Notes: generated by a model not told the origin, from the letters alone. A DNA stretch of 64,000 nt from FEN-299 sp963717945 (GCA_963717945.1 CAVQXT010000007.1:1426001-1490000), one strand, 5' to 3'. Shown: positions 1 through 9,770, counted from the stretch's first letter. Program-made: numbers and translations.

Positions 1-1755
1 GGACACCGCGAAGACCCCGAGCAGGAAGAAGGCGTAGCCCAGGCGGCCGTAGAGGAAGTTGCCGACGGTGAACAGCGCCGACCAGATCACCGTGCAGCCC
101 GACACCCAGCCGACCAGCGCCAGCGGGATGTTGTCGGCATCTTCGCCCCGCCCTCTTTTCTCGAGGCCCGCTTCGATCCGGATGCGTTCCCAGCCCGGAC
201 CGAAGGGCCGGATCCTGGTGTAGAAGGCCACGAGCGTCTCGCGGGAGGTTTCGGGCCCGAGGTAGGCGGTGGCGATCCAGCTCACGCTGGTTACCGCGAC
301 GGTCGCCAGGAGGGCGACGTGGGTGCTCATCGGCAGGCCCATCCTCGCGAGGACCAGGATCCCGATCGAGACGGCGAACGACACCACCATCGCCACCACC
401 TCGCACCAGGCGTTCACCCGCCACCAGAACCAGCGGACGAGGTAGAGAAGCCCCGTCCCCGCGCCGATCTGGAGGATGATGTCGAAGGCGTCCTTCGCCG
501 TGTCGAGCAGGTACACCATTCCCGAGGACGCGAAGAACAGGATGATCGTGACGACGCGCCCGACGGCCACGTAGTGCTTTTCGCTCCGGTCCCTCCGGAT
601 GAACCGCCGATAGAAATCGTGGACCAGGTACGACGCGCCCCAGTTGAGGTGCGTCAGGATGGTGGACGAGTTGGCCGCGATGAGGCCGCCCACCATGAGG
701 CCGATGAAGCCGACGGGCAGGAACTTCAGCATCGCCGGGAAGGCGATGTCGTGGCCGAGCAGGCGCGGGTCGAGGTGGGGGAAGGCCGCCTGGATGTCGG
801 AGAGCTGCGGGTAGACCAGGATGGAGCACAGCGCCGTGATGATCCACGGCCACGGCCGCAGCACGTAGTGCGCGATGTTGAAGAAGAGCACCGCGCCGAG
901 CGCGTCCTTCTCGCTCTTGGACGCGAGCATGCGCTGCGCGATGTAGCTCCCGCCGCCCGGCTCCGCGCCGGGGTACCAGACCGCCCACCACTGGACCGCG
1001 ATCGGCATCACGAACACGGCCACGGCCATGTCCCAGTTGTTCTTGAAATCGGGCAGGATGTTGAGGTAGTTGAGGCCGCCGGGCCCCTTGGCGACCGACA
1101 GCTTGGCAATGAGGCCGCTCAGGCCGCCCACCGCCGGCGCGTGCAGCGCGAAGTAGGCCGCGGCGACGACCGCCGTCATCTTGATGAAGAACTGCACCAT
1201 GTCGATGACGAGCACGCCCCACAGCCCCGAGTGGGTGGCGAACACGACGTTGAGCGCGCCGACCATCAGCAGCGTCTGCCAGCGCTCGAGGCCGAACAGC
1301 ACCGCGGCGATCTTGCACGCGGCCAGGTTCACCGTCGCCATGATCATGCAGTTGAAGAACAGGCCCAGGTAGACCGAGCGGAAGCCGCGGACCACGCTGG
1401 CGGCGGTTCCGGAGTAGCGGACCTCGTAGAACTCGAGGTCGGTCATCACGCCCGACCGCCGCCACAGCCGCGCGTAGAAGAACACCGTCGAGACGCCGGT
1501 CAGCACGAAGGCCCACCAGACCCAGTTGCCGGCGACGCCGTTCCGCCGGACGATGTCGGTGACCAGGTTGGGCGTGTCGCTGCTGAAGGTGGTGGCCACC
1601 ATCGAGAGGCCCGCCAGCCACCACGGGACGGCGCGGCCGGACGCGAAGAACTCCGACGTGCTGCGCCCCGCCCGCTTGCCGAAGAACAGGGCCGGCACGA
1701 AACAGACGAGCAGGGAGACGACGACGATGATCCAGTCGACGAGCTGCAGGTGCAT
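1..1755 (-). CDS. Sodium:solute symporter (SSS family), C-terminus cut by window edge
   Basis: The reverse strand stays open from an ATG at 1755 to the window edge, giving 585 codons without a stop. The product starts MHLQLVDWIIVVVSLLVCF and continues with many hydrophobic segments separated by short charged loops, the pattern of the 12-14 helix sodium:solute symporters. The early helix-loop with W-W-x-A-G-L-S-M-V-A-T-T-F-S-S-D-T, about residues 45-65, is the typical SSS substrate/sodium region. It sits in the inner membrane and should import a small organic solute with Na+. The substrate cannot be read from sequence; a sugar, amino acid or organic acid are all possible. A GGAG lies about 8 nt before the ATG. 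The gene is divergent from the serine dehydratase gene downstream. Confidence 0.88.
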   Translation of the reverse strand, partial: MHLQLVDWIIVVVSLLVCFVPALFFGKRAGRSTSEFFASGRAVPWWLAGLSMVATTFSSDTPNLVTDIVRRNGVAGNWVWWAFVLTGVSTVFFYARLWRRSGVMTDLEFYEVRYSGTAASVVRGFRSVYLGLFFNCMIMATVNLAACKIAAVLFGLERWQTLLMVGALNVVFATHSGLWGVLVIDMVQFFIKMTAVVAAAYFALHAPAVGGLSGLIAKLSVAKGPGGLNYLNILPDFKNNWDMAVAVFVMPIAVQWWAVWYPGAEPGGGSYIAQRMLASKSEKDALGAVLFFNIAHYVLRPWPWIITALCSILVYPQLSDIQAAFPHLDPRLLGHDIAFPAMLKFLPVGFIGLMVGGLIAANSSTILTHLNWGASYLVHDFYRRFIRRDRSEKHYVAVGRVVTIILFFASSGMVYLLDTAKDAFDIILQIGAGTGLLYLVRWFWWRVNAWCEVVAMVVSFAVSIGILVLARMGLPMSTHVALLATVAVTSVSWIATAYLGPETSRETLVAFYTRIRPFGPGWERIRIEAGLEKRGRGEDADNIPLALVGWVSGCTVIWSALFTVGNFLYGRLGYAFFLLGVFAVS

Positions 1756-1833
1756 GGCGGCTGTTCTCCGGGCCGGGTCACGATAGCACAGAGTCTCGAG
1801 CGGTGTTACCCTTGCCCCGGGCACTCAGGGCCC

Positions 1834-1888
1834 GAGGCTCAAGGCTCACGCAAGGGCGGTTCGGGGCTCAGGGCTGAAGGCTGAAGGC
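1834..1888. repeat. Heptad repeat array 1
   Basis: Degenerate 7-bp units such as AAGGCTC, GGGCTCA, GGGCTGA and AGGCTGA lie between the divergent symporter and serine dehydratase genes, interrupted by a short unrelated stretch. It belongs to the same repeat class as the arrays at 3520, 45867, 51171 and 55912. Confidence 0.6.
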
Positions 1889-1962
1889 GGAATGTGTGGG
1901 GCCGGCCTCCTGGCCGGCCGGATGCGCGAGCCACGAGGCCCCTTCTACGGGAGTTCACCAGC

Positions 1963-3528
1963 GTGAGCCACCAGGCGCCCGGCATCTTCGGCGACGTGTT
2001 CGGCCCGGTCATGCGGGGGCCGTCGAGTTCACACACCGCCGGTTCGTACCACATCGCCGTCATGGCGAGGGCGCTGCTCGGGGCGCCGCCGGTTCGAGCC
2101 CGTGCGCGGTTCGACCCGGCCGGCTCGTACGCCCGCGTCTACAGGGAGCAGGGCGTGGACCGGGCGTTCGCGCTGGGCCTCCTGGGATGGCCGCTGACCG
2201 ACACGCGGTTCTTCGGCGCGCTGGACGAAGCGGCGTCGGCCGGCGTGTCGCTGGCGTTCGAGATCGCGCCGCTCGCCGGCGCCGACCACCCCAACACGGT
2301 GGACATCGAGCTCTCTGCGGCCGACGGCGCGCTCGCCACGCTTCGAGCCGCGTCGGTGGGCGGCGGCGCCATCCAGGTGACGCGAGTCAACGGCTGGCCG
2401 GTCAGCCTGGGCGGCGAGACCTACGCCGTGCTGGTCGAGGTCGCTGTCGAGAAGGTCAACGACGTCCTGTCCGTGCTCGCGCCGGGCGCGACAGCGGTCG
2501 AGGAGATCAGGGTCGTCGAGCGCGAGGGCAGCCGGCTGCTGATCGCGCGACGCCTCTCGCCGCTCGACCCCGAGGCCGGGTCCCGCGTCGGAGCCGTTTC
2601 GGGAATGCGCGCGCTGCACGAGCTTCCGCCCCTCGCGCACGTCAAGCGCGGACATCCGCTGTTCGAGTCGGCCGACGCGATGCTGGTGCTGGCCGAGCGA
2701 CGGGGCGGCTCGCTAGGCCAGGTGGCGCTCGCCTACGAATGCCAGCTGTTGGACCTCGATGAGCAGACGGTCGTTGCGGAGATGACGCGTCGCCTGGGCA
2801 TCATGCGCGCCGCCGTGCGCGACGGGCTGAGCGCGTCGGCGCCGCCGATGCAGCTGCTGGAGCCCACGGCGCGGCGCGTGCTCGACGCCGAGCGGACCGG
2901 ACGCGTCGCCATCGGCGGGCTCCACACGCGGGCCGCCGCGCGCGCGATGGCGGTCATGCACGTCAACGGCGCCATGGGCGTCGTCTGCGCGGCGCCGACC
3001 GGAGGCTCGGCGGGCGTGATTCCCGGCGTGATCGTGTCGCTGATGGAGGAGCGAGGCCTCGACGAGAGCGCGGCGGTGAGGGCCCTGTTCGCCGCGGCGG
3101 CCGTCGGGCTCATCGTGTCGTTCCGCGCGACGTTCGCGGCCGAAGTGGCCGGTTGCCAGGTGGAAATCGGCGCCGCCGGCGCCATGGGGGCGGCGGCCGT
3201 GGTCGAGGCCGCGGGCGGCACCGCGCGCCAGGCCGCCGACGCGGCGGCCATTGCCTTCCAGAACACGATGGGGTCGGTGTGCGACCTGGTGCAGGGTATC
3301 GTGGAGATCCCGTGTCACACGCGGAACGCCGCGGCGGCCGCGTCGGCATTCGTCTGCGCCGACCTGGCGATGGGCGGCTACCTCAACCCGATCGGCCTCG
3401 ACGACACGATCGACGCCGTCGGCGCGGTCGGGCGCATGTTGCCGTCCGAGTTGCGCTGCACGGCCCGCGGCGGCCTCGCGGTGACACCCAGCGCGATGCG
3501 GCTGGTGAAGCGCGCTCTTGAGCCCTGA
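1963..3528 (+). CDS. sdaA: L-serine ammonia-lyase, iron-sulfur dependent (single-chain)
   Basis: Converts L-serine to pyruvate and ammonia in the cytoplasm with a [4Fe-4S] cluster. The N-terminal (beta) domain carries the family motif G-P-S-S-S-H-T-A-G near residues 19-27, and the C-terminal (alpha) domain carries C-A-A-P-T-G-G-S-A-G. Cysteines at about 342, 440 and 451 (the last two as C-x10-C) match the spacing of cluster ligands known in this family. The protein has 521 residues from the GTG at 1963, longer than the roughly 455-residue E. coli enzyme; the extra length lies between the two domains. I chose GTG 1963 over an in-frame ATG at 1894 because GGGAG precedes it by 9 nt and homology begins there. 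The stop codon falls inside a heptad repeat array. Confidence 0.92.
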   Translation: MSHQAPGIFGDVFGPVMRGPSSSHTAGSYHIAVMARALLGAPPVRARARFDPAGSYARVYREQGVDRAFALGLLGWPLTDTRFFGALDEAASAGVSLAFEIAPLAGADHPNTVDIELSAADGALATLRAASVGGGAIQVTRVNGWPVSLGGETYAVLVEVAVEKVNDVLSVLAPGATAVEEIRVVEREGSRLLIARRLSPLDPEAGSRVGAVSGMRALHELPPLAHVKRGHPLFESADAMLVLAERRGGSLGQVALAYECQLLDLDEQTVVAEMTRRLGIMRAAVRDGLSASAPPMQLLEPTARRVLDAERTGRVAIGGLHTRAAARAMAVMHVNGAMGVVCAAPTGGSAGVIPGVIVSLMEERGLDESAAVRALFAAAAVGLIVSFRATFAAEVAGCQVEIGAAGAMGAAAVVEAAGGTARQAADAAAIAFQNTMGSVCDLVQGIVEIPCHTRNAAAAASAFVCADLAMGGYLNPIGLDDTIDAVGAVGRMLPSELRCTARGGLAVTPSAMRLVKRALEP

Positions 3529-3568
3529 GCCCTGAGCCTTGAGCCCTGAGCCCGTAGCCCGTAGCCCG
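3520..3568. repeat. Heptad repeat array 2 (seven units)
   Basis: Seven contiguous 7-bp units: GAGCCCT, GAGCCCT, GAGCCTT, GAGCCCT, GAGCCCG, TAGCCCG, TAGCCCG. The first unit encodes the last two sense codons of the serine dehydratase gene, and its TGA stop is formed at the junction with the second unit. The array fills nearly the whole gap to the next gene. Confidence 0.85.
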
Positions 3569-3582
3569 AAAGGACGACGACC

Positions 3583-4854
3583 GTGAGACGACGATTTGTC
3601 GGCGTGGTGGTCGCGTTGGCGGTGCTGGCGCATGCGTCGGCGTGGGGGCAGGGACTGCCCCTCACGACGCCCGAGGCGGTGGGCCTGTCCGGGCCCCGCG
3701 TCGAACGCCTCACCTCCTTCATGCGGGACTCGGTCGCCAGGGATCAGATCGCCGGGGCCGTCGTCGTCATCGCGAGAGCCGGCAAGATCGCCGTGCTCGA
3801 GCCCGTCGGCTGGATGGACGTCGAGAAGAGGCTGCCGATGCGGAAGGACACGATCTTCCGCATGGCGTCGATGACCAAGGCCGTCACCTCGGTCGCGGCG
3901 GTCATGCTGATGGAGGAAGGGCGGCTTCGACTGGCCGATCCGGTCTCGAAGTACTTGCCCGCGTTCACATCGACCACCGTGCTCGTGCCGGGGCCGGCTG
4001 GAAGTGGACGATACGGCGCGGCGCCGGCCAGGCGTGAGATCACGATTCGAGATCTGCTGACGCACACGGCGGGAATCTCGTACGGATCCGGGCCGGCCGA
4101 CGCGGCCTACAAGGCTGCCGGACTGTTCGGGTGGTATCTCGCGGACAAGGCCGAGCCGATCGGGCCGCTGATGGAGCGGCTGGCGACGCTGCCGTTTGCC
4201 GCGCAGCCGGGGGAGCGGTTCGTCTACGGGTACAGCACCGATGTCCTGGGCGCCGTTATCGAGAAGGCGTCGGGCACGACGCTCGACGAGTTCGTTCGCA
4301 CGCGCATCTTCGAACCGCTGAAGATGGTGGACAGCGCCTTCTTCCTGCCGAAGGAGAAGCGCGACCGGCTGGCGGTGGTGTACGCGCTGGGCGCCGACGG
4401 CAGGATCGCGCGCGCGCCGGAAGGCGGAACGGGCCAGGGGGAGTTCATCGACGGCCCGAGAGCCTGCTTCGGCGGCGGCGCCGGCCTCCTCTCGACGGCC
4501 GCCGACTACACGCGCTTCCTGCAGATGCTGCTCAACGGCGGAGAGCTGGACGGCGCGCGGCTGCTCGGGCCCAAGTCGGTCGAGATGATGACGTCCAACC
4601 AGGTGGGGAAGCTCTATCGCGAGGACGGCAGCCTGGGATTCGGCCTCGGGTTCGAAACCACGGAGGACGTTGGCGCGGCCGGTCGTCCCGATTCGCTCGG
4701 CGCGTTCGGGTGGGGCAGCGCCTACTACTCGAAGTACTGGGTCGATCCCCGTGAGAAGCTCGTGGCGGTGTTCCTGACGCAGCTCAATCCGGCCGGGAAT
4801 CTCGACGTGCAGGACAAGTTCCGCTACCTCGTCTACCAGGCGATCGTGAAGTAG
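3583..4854 (+). CDS. Exported serine hydrolase of the beta-lactamase/class C (AmpC-EstB) family
   Basis: A 423-residue protein with an N-terminal signal peptide (MRRRFVGVVVALAVLAHASA, probable cleavage near residue 22), so it acts in the periplasm or outside the cell. The catalytic S-x-x-K motif is S96-M-T-K99, and a Y-S-T motif near residue 217 takes the place of Y-x-N. The C-terminal block F-G-W-G-S-A-Y-Y occupies the place of the H-T-G/K-T-G box. These are the features of the Pfam beta-lactamase (PF00144) group, which includes esterases, D-aminopeptidases and carboxypeptidases; true beta-lactamase activity is not implied. It starts at GTG 3583, with AAAGGA about 9 nt upstream. It may be co-transcribed with sdaA, separated only by the heptad array. 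Confidence 0.85.
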   Translation: MRRRFVGVVVALAVLAHASAWGQGLPLTTPEAVGLSGPRVERLTSFMRDSVARDQIAGAVVVIARAGKIAVLEPVGWMDVEKRLPMRKDTIFRMASMTKAVTSVAAVMLMEEGRLRLADPVSKYLPAFTSTTVLVPGPAGSGRYGAAPARREITIRDLLTHTAGISYGSGPADAAYKAAGLFGWYLADKAEPIGPLMERLATLPFAAQPGERFVYGYSTDVLGAVIEKASGTTLDEFVRTRIFEPLKMVDSAFFLPKEKRDRLAVVYALGADGRIARAPEGGTGQGEFIDGPRACFGGGAGLLSTAADYTRFLQMLLNGGELDGARLLGPKSVEMMTSNQVGKLYREDGSLGFGLGFETTEDVGAAGRPDSLGAFGWGSAYYSKYWVDPREKLVAVFLTQLNPAGNLDVQDKFRYLVYQAIVK

Positions 4855-4896
4855 GCCGGCGCGGGCGCACCGGCCTTCCTCACGACCTCGCATCGC

Positions 4897-7800
4897 TCAC
4901 TTGACGCGCGCCAGGCACGCCGCGGCAGCCGCCACCACGGCCGGCGTCGGCTCGGCGTCGGTCTCCTGGACCACGCCGAACAGCCCGAGCAGTTGCTCGT
5001 GCAGACGGCGCAGCACCGCGCTCGGCGCATCGCCTTCCGCCCACGGCGCCGGCTGTTCGGGCCTGGCCCGGGGTGGCGGCGAGCCGGCTTCGGTTCGGAC
5101 GATCTCGTCGTGCACGCGGGCGATCGCGTCGTAGAGCCTCATCGACAGCGCGAACTGGCCTTCCAGCGCCGTGAGGGGCGTCTTCACGCGCGGGTCCATC
5201 TTCACCAGGAGCGGCGCCGTCTGAACCGTTGCGCCAACCGTCAGGCGGACGGTGTAGGCCCCCGGGACCGCCCACGGCCCCTTCGGCTCCCTGGCCGTAT
5301 CGCCGGGCGTCGCCGCGATGGGGTAGGACCATTCGAACACCTTGGGCGGCGGCCAGTGGAGGTCCCACACGAACCGGTGCATCCCGGGCGTGGCGGCCGG
5401 CACGCGGGTCGGCTTGATCCAATAGGCCGGCCAGTTTCCGACGTCCTTCACCGGCTCGACCGGATCGGTGCTCGAGAACCGCCGCACGGGCCTGCCGCTA
5501 CCGTCGAGAATCTCGATGACGACCGGGCCCAACGCCTGCGACTTCAGCCAGTAATCGATGACCGCGCCGTCGGGCGGGTTCTGTCCGGCCGGCTCGTCCG
5601 GCGGCAGCGGCGTGTCGGTGTTCTTGTCCCACTGCACGCGCCAGGCATCCTGCGGCCGGTAGAGGTGGACGGGCGCGGCCGCCACCGCCTCGCTCACCTG
5701 CCTGAGCGGCGTGATGTCGTCGAGAATCCAGAACGACCGGCCGTGCGTGGCCACCACCAGGTCGTCGTCTTTCTCGATGAGGTCCCTGATCGACGTGGCC
5801 GGCATGTTCAGCCTCAGCGATTGCCAGTGGTCCCCGTCGTCGAACGAGACATAGACCGCCTGCTCGGTCCCGGCGAAAAGGAGCCCTCGACGCTTCGGAT
5901 CCTCCCGCACGACGTTGACCGTTCCGCCGTCGGGGATGCCCGACGTGATGTGTGCCCACGTCCGCCCGCCGTCCCGCGTCCGGAAGATGTGCGGGTGGAG
6001 GTCGTCGAGGCGGATCGTGTTGACCGCCGCGTAGGCCGTGTTCGGGTCGAAGTGCGACGCGTCGATCAGCGACACCTTGGCCCATGGCGTCAGATCGGGC
6101 GGCGTCACGTTGGCCCAGTGCTGGCCGCCGTCGGTCGTCAAGTGGATGAGGCCGTCATCGGTGCCCGCCCACATGCGGCCGGCCTCGAGCGGCGAGGGCG
6201 CGATCGTGTAGACGACGCCGCGCCTGGACGGCTTGGCCTCGGCCGACCCGAGGTACGTGCCGACGTTGGGCGGCGCTTCCCAGGTCGCCCGCGTCAGGTC
6301 GGGGCTGATGGCCGTCCAGTGCCGGCCCCCGTCGGCCGTCTTCCACACACGATTGGCCGCGAAGTAGAGGGTCTTCGGGTCGAGCGGCGAGAAGAGCACC
6401 GGCTGAGTGCGAATCACGCGGTAGTCGGGGTCGTTGGTGGGACCGACGACTGGCGCGATGTTCTGCACCTCGCCGTTGCGGCGGTCGTAGCGCGTGACCC
6501 GTCCGCCGTAAACGATGTCCGGGTCGAGCGGGTCCGGCGCGACGTAGCCGTATTCGTCAACGCCGACCGGGTGCCACTCGCGAAACGTGATCCGCCCGTC
6601 GTCGCCTCGGCTCGAGATGCACACCGAGCCGCTCTCCTGCTGCCCGCCGCAAACCCGGTACGGGAACGCGTTGTCGGCGGCCACGTGGTAGAGCTGCGCC
6701 GTCGGCTGGTTGTACCAGGAGCTCCAGGTCCGGCCGCCGTTGACGGTCACGACCGCGCCCTGATCGGACGCGAGCAGGATGATGTCCGGATTGTCCGGGT
6801 TGATCCACAGGCGGTGATAGTCGTCGCCGCCCGGCGCGCCGCGAAGCGCCGAGAAGGTCTTCCCGCCGTCCACCGACTTCCAGGTCACCACGCTCGCCGC
6901 GTACACGATGTCGGGGTTCTTCGGATCGACCTTGACCTCGGCGAAGTCGTCTCCGCGCTCGGTGACGTACGGGTCGTCATTGACGAGCGTCCAGGTCTCG
7001 CCGGCGTCGTCGGATCGGTAGAGCCCCGAGTTCTCTCTGGCCTGGATCGTGACGAAGACTCGCCGCGGCCGGCTGGGCGCGATCCCGATGCCGATGCGCC
7101 CCAGGTGGTCTTTGGCGAAGGTGGGCAGCCCGGCTGTCAGCTGGCGCCAGGTCGTGCCGCCGTCGGCCGATTTGTAGAGGCCGCTGCCCGGGCCCTCGAA
7201 CTCGCCGTTCTCCCACGGCGCCTGCCTGTGCTCCCACAACGCCGCGTAGACGACGTCCGCGTTGGCGGGATCGACGACGACGTCGATGCCGCCGGTGTTC
7301 TCGTCGCGGTAAAGGACCCTCTGGAACGTCTGGCCGCCGTCGGTCGATCGGAAGATCCCGCGCTCCGTGTTCGGGCCGTACGGGTGACCGAGCACCGCGA
7401 CCCACAGGCGGCTGGGGTTGCGGGGATCGACGGCGATCTGGGGAATCTGCTGTCCGTCGCGCAAGCCAAGGTGCTGCCAGGTCCTGCCGGCATCGGTCGA
7501 TTTGTAGACGCCGTCGCCTGTCGAGAGGTCGGGCCGCTGCAGCCCCTCGCCGCTGCCGACGTAGACGATCTCAGGGCTGGAAGGGGCGACGGCGATCGCG
7601 CCGATCGAGCCCGTCGGCTGGTCGTCGAAGATCGGCGTCCACACGCGGCCGTAGTCGGTGCTCTTCCACACGCCGCCGTTGCAGGCGCCGATGTAGAAGA
7701 CGCTCGGCTGGCCGGGCACCCCGGTGGCCGCCTTCGTGCGGCCGCCGCGGAATGGGCCGATCATGCGGTAGCGCAGGTCGCCGCAACAGGCCTGGAACAG

Positions 7801-7908
7801 ATCCTTCGCCGACGCGGCGGGCGAGGGGGCCTGGCGCGCGGACGGCGCGACTTCGACGAGCGCACAAAGGACGGAGCAAACGACGAGCGATCGGGCTCGG
7901 AGAGTCAT
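4897..7908 (-). CDS. Exported BNR/VPS10-type beta-propeller protein
   Basis: A 1003-residue protein with a signal peptide (MTLRARSLVVCSVLCALVEV). At least nine Asp-box (BNR) motifs of the form S-x-D-x-G-x-T-W are visible, for example STDAGRTWQHL, SADGGTTWRQL, SDDAGETWTLV and TADGGRHWTAI, spread over roughly residues 60-720. These build one or two beta-propellers like the sortilin/VPS10 and glycosyl-hydrolase-like BNR proteins common in Acidobacteriota. The C-terminal 270 residues are a beta-rich domain (P-V-R-R-F-S-S region) that I do not recognise. No sialidase catalytic Arg-rich motif (F-R-I-P) is evident, so an enzymatic role is not claimed. The start at 7908 has no Shine-Dalgarno site; a TACACT hexamer ends 7 nt upstream. 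Confidence 0.85.
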   Translation of the reverse strand: MTLRARSLVVCSVLCALVEVAPSARQAPSPAASAKDLFQACCGDLRYRMIGPFRGGRTKAATGVPGQPSVFYIGACNGGVWKSTDYGRVWTPIFDDQPTGSIGAIAVAPSSPEIVYVGSGEGLQRPDLSTGDGVYKSTDAGRTWQHLGLRDGQQIPQIAVDPRNPSRLWVAVLGHPYGPNTERGIFRSTDGGQTFQRVLYRDENTGGIDVVVDPANADVVYAALWEHRQAPWENGEFEGPGSGLYKSADGGTTWRQLTAGLPTFAKDHLGRIGIGIAPSRPRRVFVTIQARENSGLYRSDDAGETWTLVNDDPYVTERGDDFAEVKVDPKNPDIVYAASVVTWKSVDGGKTFSALRGAPGGDDYHRLWINPDNPDIILLASDQGAVVTVNGGRTWSSWYNQPTAQLYHVAADNAFPYRVCGGQQESGSVCISSRGDDGRITFREWHPVGVDEYGYVAPDPLDPDIVYGGRVTRYDRRNGEVQNIAPVVGPTNDPDYRVIRTQPVLFSPLDPKTLYFAANRVWKTADGGRHWTAISPDLTRATWEAPPNVGTYLGSAEAKPSRRGVVYTIAPSPLEAGRMWAGTDDGLIHLTTDGGQHWANVTPPDLTPWAKVSLIDASHFDPNTAYAAVNTIRLDDLHPHIFRTRDGGRTWAHITSGIPDGGTVNVVREDPKRRGLLFAGTEQAVYVSFDDGDHWQSLRLNMPATSIRDLIEKDDDLVVATHGRSFWILDDITPLRQVSEAVAAAPVHLYRPQDAWRVQWDKNTDTPLPPDEPAGQNPPDGAVIDYWLKSQALGPVVIEILDGSGRPVRRFSSTDPVEPVKDVGNWPAYWIKPTRVPAATPGMHRFVWDLHWPPPKVFEWSYPIAATPGDTAREPKGPWAVPGAYTVRLTVGATVQTAPLLVKMDPRVKTPLTALEGQFALSMRLYDAIARVHDEIVRTEAGSPPPRARPEQPAPWAEGDAPSAVLRRLHEQLLGLFGVVQETDAEPTPAVVAAAAACLARVK

Positions 7909-7914
7909 CCGAGC

Positions 7915-7920
7915 AGTGTA
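7915..7920 (-). promoter_or_regulatory. Putative -10 box for leaderless transcription of the BNR gene
   Basis: The reverse strand reads TACACT, then six bases, then ATG. A start site 7 nt past the hexamer would coincide with the A of the start codon. There is no GGAG-like sequence upstream of the ATG. Confidence 0.5.
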
Positions 7921-7926
7921 GTCCGA

Positions 7927-9687
7927 TCAATACCCCGCGGCCAGACCGTGCTTGCGCGGATCGAAGAGGCCTTCCCAGCCGGTCGCGGTCCGCTTGATCG
8001 CGGTCAGCGAACCCGTGGCCCCGGGCTGCGTCTTGTAGCCCATCCTGTTCAACTGAGCGACGACGTCGGCCGGAACGCCGTCCTTCTCGTACTCGAGCTG
8101 GTCGGGCAGCGCCTGGTCGTGGATTCGCGGCGCGCCCACCGCGTCGGCGAGCGTCATGCGGTAGTCGACGACGTTGACGATCGCCTGGACGACGGCCGTA
8201 ATGATGCGGGGGCCGCCGCGCCCGCCGACGAGCATCAAGACCTTGCCGTCGCGATCGAGCACGATGGTCGGCGCCATCGCCGACAGCATCCGCTTGCCGG
8301 GGGCGATCGCGTTGGCTTCGCCCTGCACCAGGCCGAACTGGTTCGGCGTGCCGGGCTGCACGGCGAAGTCGTCCATCTCCTGATTCATGAAGAAGCCCCC
8401 GCCGGGCACCCACACTCCGGGTCCGTACAGCCCGTTGATCGTCGTCGTGATGACCACCGCGTTGCCGCTCCCGTCTACGACGGCGTAGTTGGTGGTGTCG
8501 GTCCCCTCACTGGCCACGGGCTTGAGCGAGGAAGTCGGCGTGGCCTTCGCCTCGGGGATCCCGGCCTGCAGCTGCTGCGCGTACGTCTTGTTCATCAGCG
8601 TCGCGAGCGGCATCTTGACGAACGCGGGGTCGCCGAGCGTGTTGTTCCGGTCCACGAAGGCCCGCTGAAACGCGGAGGCCAGCCGGTGCAGCGCCAGCGC
8701 GCTGTTCCATGGGGCGGCTTCCGGCCACCGCTCCAGGATGTTCAGCGATTCGATCGTTGTGATCCCGCCCGACGACGAGGGCGGCATCGCGACGATCCGC
8801 CGGCCCCGGTAACTGCCGACGAGCGGTTCTCGCCAGACCGGCCGGTAGGCCGCGAGGTCCGCGGCCGTGATCGTGCCATGGCCCCGCCGCATCTCGGCCG
8901 TCACGGCCTCAGCGACCGCTCCCTGATAGAACCCATCGGCGCCGTTGTCGGCGATCGCCTGGAGCGTGCGCGCGAGATCGGCCTGCACGAACCGCGTGCC
9001 GGGGGCTGGCGCGTGGCCGCCCGGCAGAAAGAGGCTCGCTCCAGCGCTTCTGCCGATCACGTCCGCGTTCTGCGAGACGGAGGTGCTGAAGATCTGGTCC
9101 ACGATGAACCCGTCGCGAGCCAGGCGAATGGCCGGAGCCATGACCTCGGCGCGGGGGAGCGTACCGTGCTTCTCGAGCAGGGCGAGCAGGCCGGCCACGC
9201 TGCCGGGCACGCCGGACGCACGGTAGCCGACCAGGCTTTCGTCAGTCGGCTTGCCATCGGGGCCAATGTACATGTTGCGGGATGCGGCTGCCGGCGCCGT
9301 CTCCCTGAAATCGAGCGCCGAGTCGGTCGTACCCATCCGGGCCACGGCATAGCCGCCGCCGCCAATGTTGCCCGCCTCCGGGTACGCCACGGCCAGGGCG
9401 AAGCCGACCGCCACCGCGGCGTCAACGGCATTGCCGCCGGCCTCGAGGATCTCGACGCCGGCCTGGGTGGCCAGCGCGCAGTTGGAGGCCACCATGCCGT
9501 GCGGAAAGGCCGGGGCCTGCGCGCCGGGCCGGTACGTCCAGGACGACGGGAACGTGGCGAGCTCCGCGTTGGCCTGTCGCGATGGCGGTGTCGACGGCGC
9601 CTGCAGGCTCCCCTGGTGGAGCGCCACGCCGGCGATCACCACGGCGAGGAGAACCGAACCGCTGATGGGAAGGACCGAGCGGCGCAT
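7927..9687 (-). CDS. ggt: Gamma-glutamyltransferase
   Basis: A 586-residue exported enzyme that transfers or hydrolyses the gamma-glutamyl group of glutathione and related peptides in the periplasm. It is made as a precursor that cleaves itself before a threonine; the T-D-T-T-N-Y-A-V-V-D motif near residue 398 supplies that nucleophile. Downstream the P-S-S-S-G-G-I and G-x-x-G-G-x-x-I-I-T-x-V blocks of the family are intact (G-G-R-G-G-P-R-I-I-T-A-V). It has an N-terminal membrane/signal segment (S-V-L-L-A-V-V-I-A-G-V-A-L). The ATG at 9687 is chosen because GGAGGA lies 5 nt upstream; a longer open frame reaches 10695 but is the shadow of the peptidase gene. It lies 18 nt from the BNR gene stop side and probably shares an operon with the S9 peptidase. 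Confidence 0.93.
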   Translation of the reverse strand: MRRSVLPISGSVLLAVVIAGVALHQGSLQAPSTPPSRQANAELATFPSSWTYRPGAQAPAFPHGMVASNCALATQAGVEILEAGGNAVDAAVAVGFALAVAYPEAGNIGGGGYAVARMGTTDSALDFRETAPAAASRNMYIGPDGKPTDESLVGYRASGVPGSVAGLLALLEKHGTLPRAEVMAPAIRLARDGFIVDQIFSTSVSQNADVIGRSAGASLFLPGGHAPAPGTRFVQADLARTLQAIADNGADGFYQGAVAEAVTAEMRRGHGTITAADLAAYRPVWREPLVGSYRGRRIVAMPPSSSGGITTIESLNILERWPEAAPWNSALALHRLASAFQRAFVDRNNTLGDPAFVKMPLATLMNKTYAQQLQAGIPEAKATPTSSLKPVASEGTDTTNYAVVDGSGNAVVITTTINGLYGPGVWVPGGGFFMNQEMDDFAVQPGTPNQFGLVQGEANAIAPGKRMLSAMAPTIVLDRDGKVLMLVGGRGGPRIITAVVQAIVNVVDYRMTLADAVGAPRIHDQALPDQLEYEKDGVPADVVAQLNRMGYKTQPGATGSLTAIKRTATGWEGLFDPRKHGLAAGY

Positions 9688-9770
9688 GAGAGTCCTCCGA
9701 TACGAGAGAGGAGCCGGCGGGGAGCCGCTCCGCGGCGGCTCCCGTCCGGCCGTGACCGACTGGCCGGGCG

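Noticed and set aside
319..1884. A 521-codon forward open frame
   Set aside because: It is antisense to the sodium:solute symporter; the reverse strand gives the family-typical membrane protein.
3583..4854. Beta-lactamase resistance gene
   Set aside because: The S-x-x-K motif is shared by esterases and peptidases, and the third motif is not a lactamase K-T-G, so resistance cannot be claimed.
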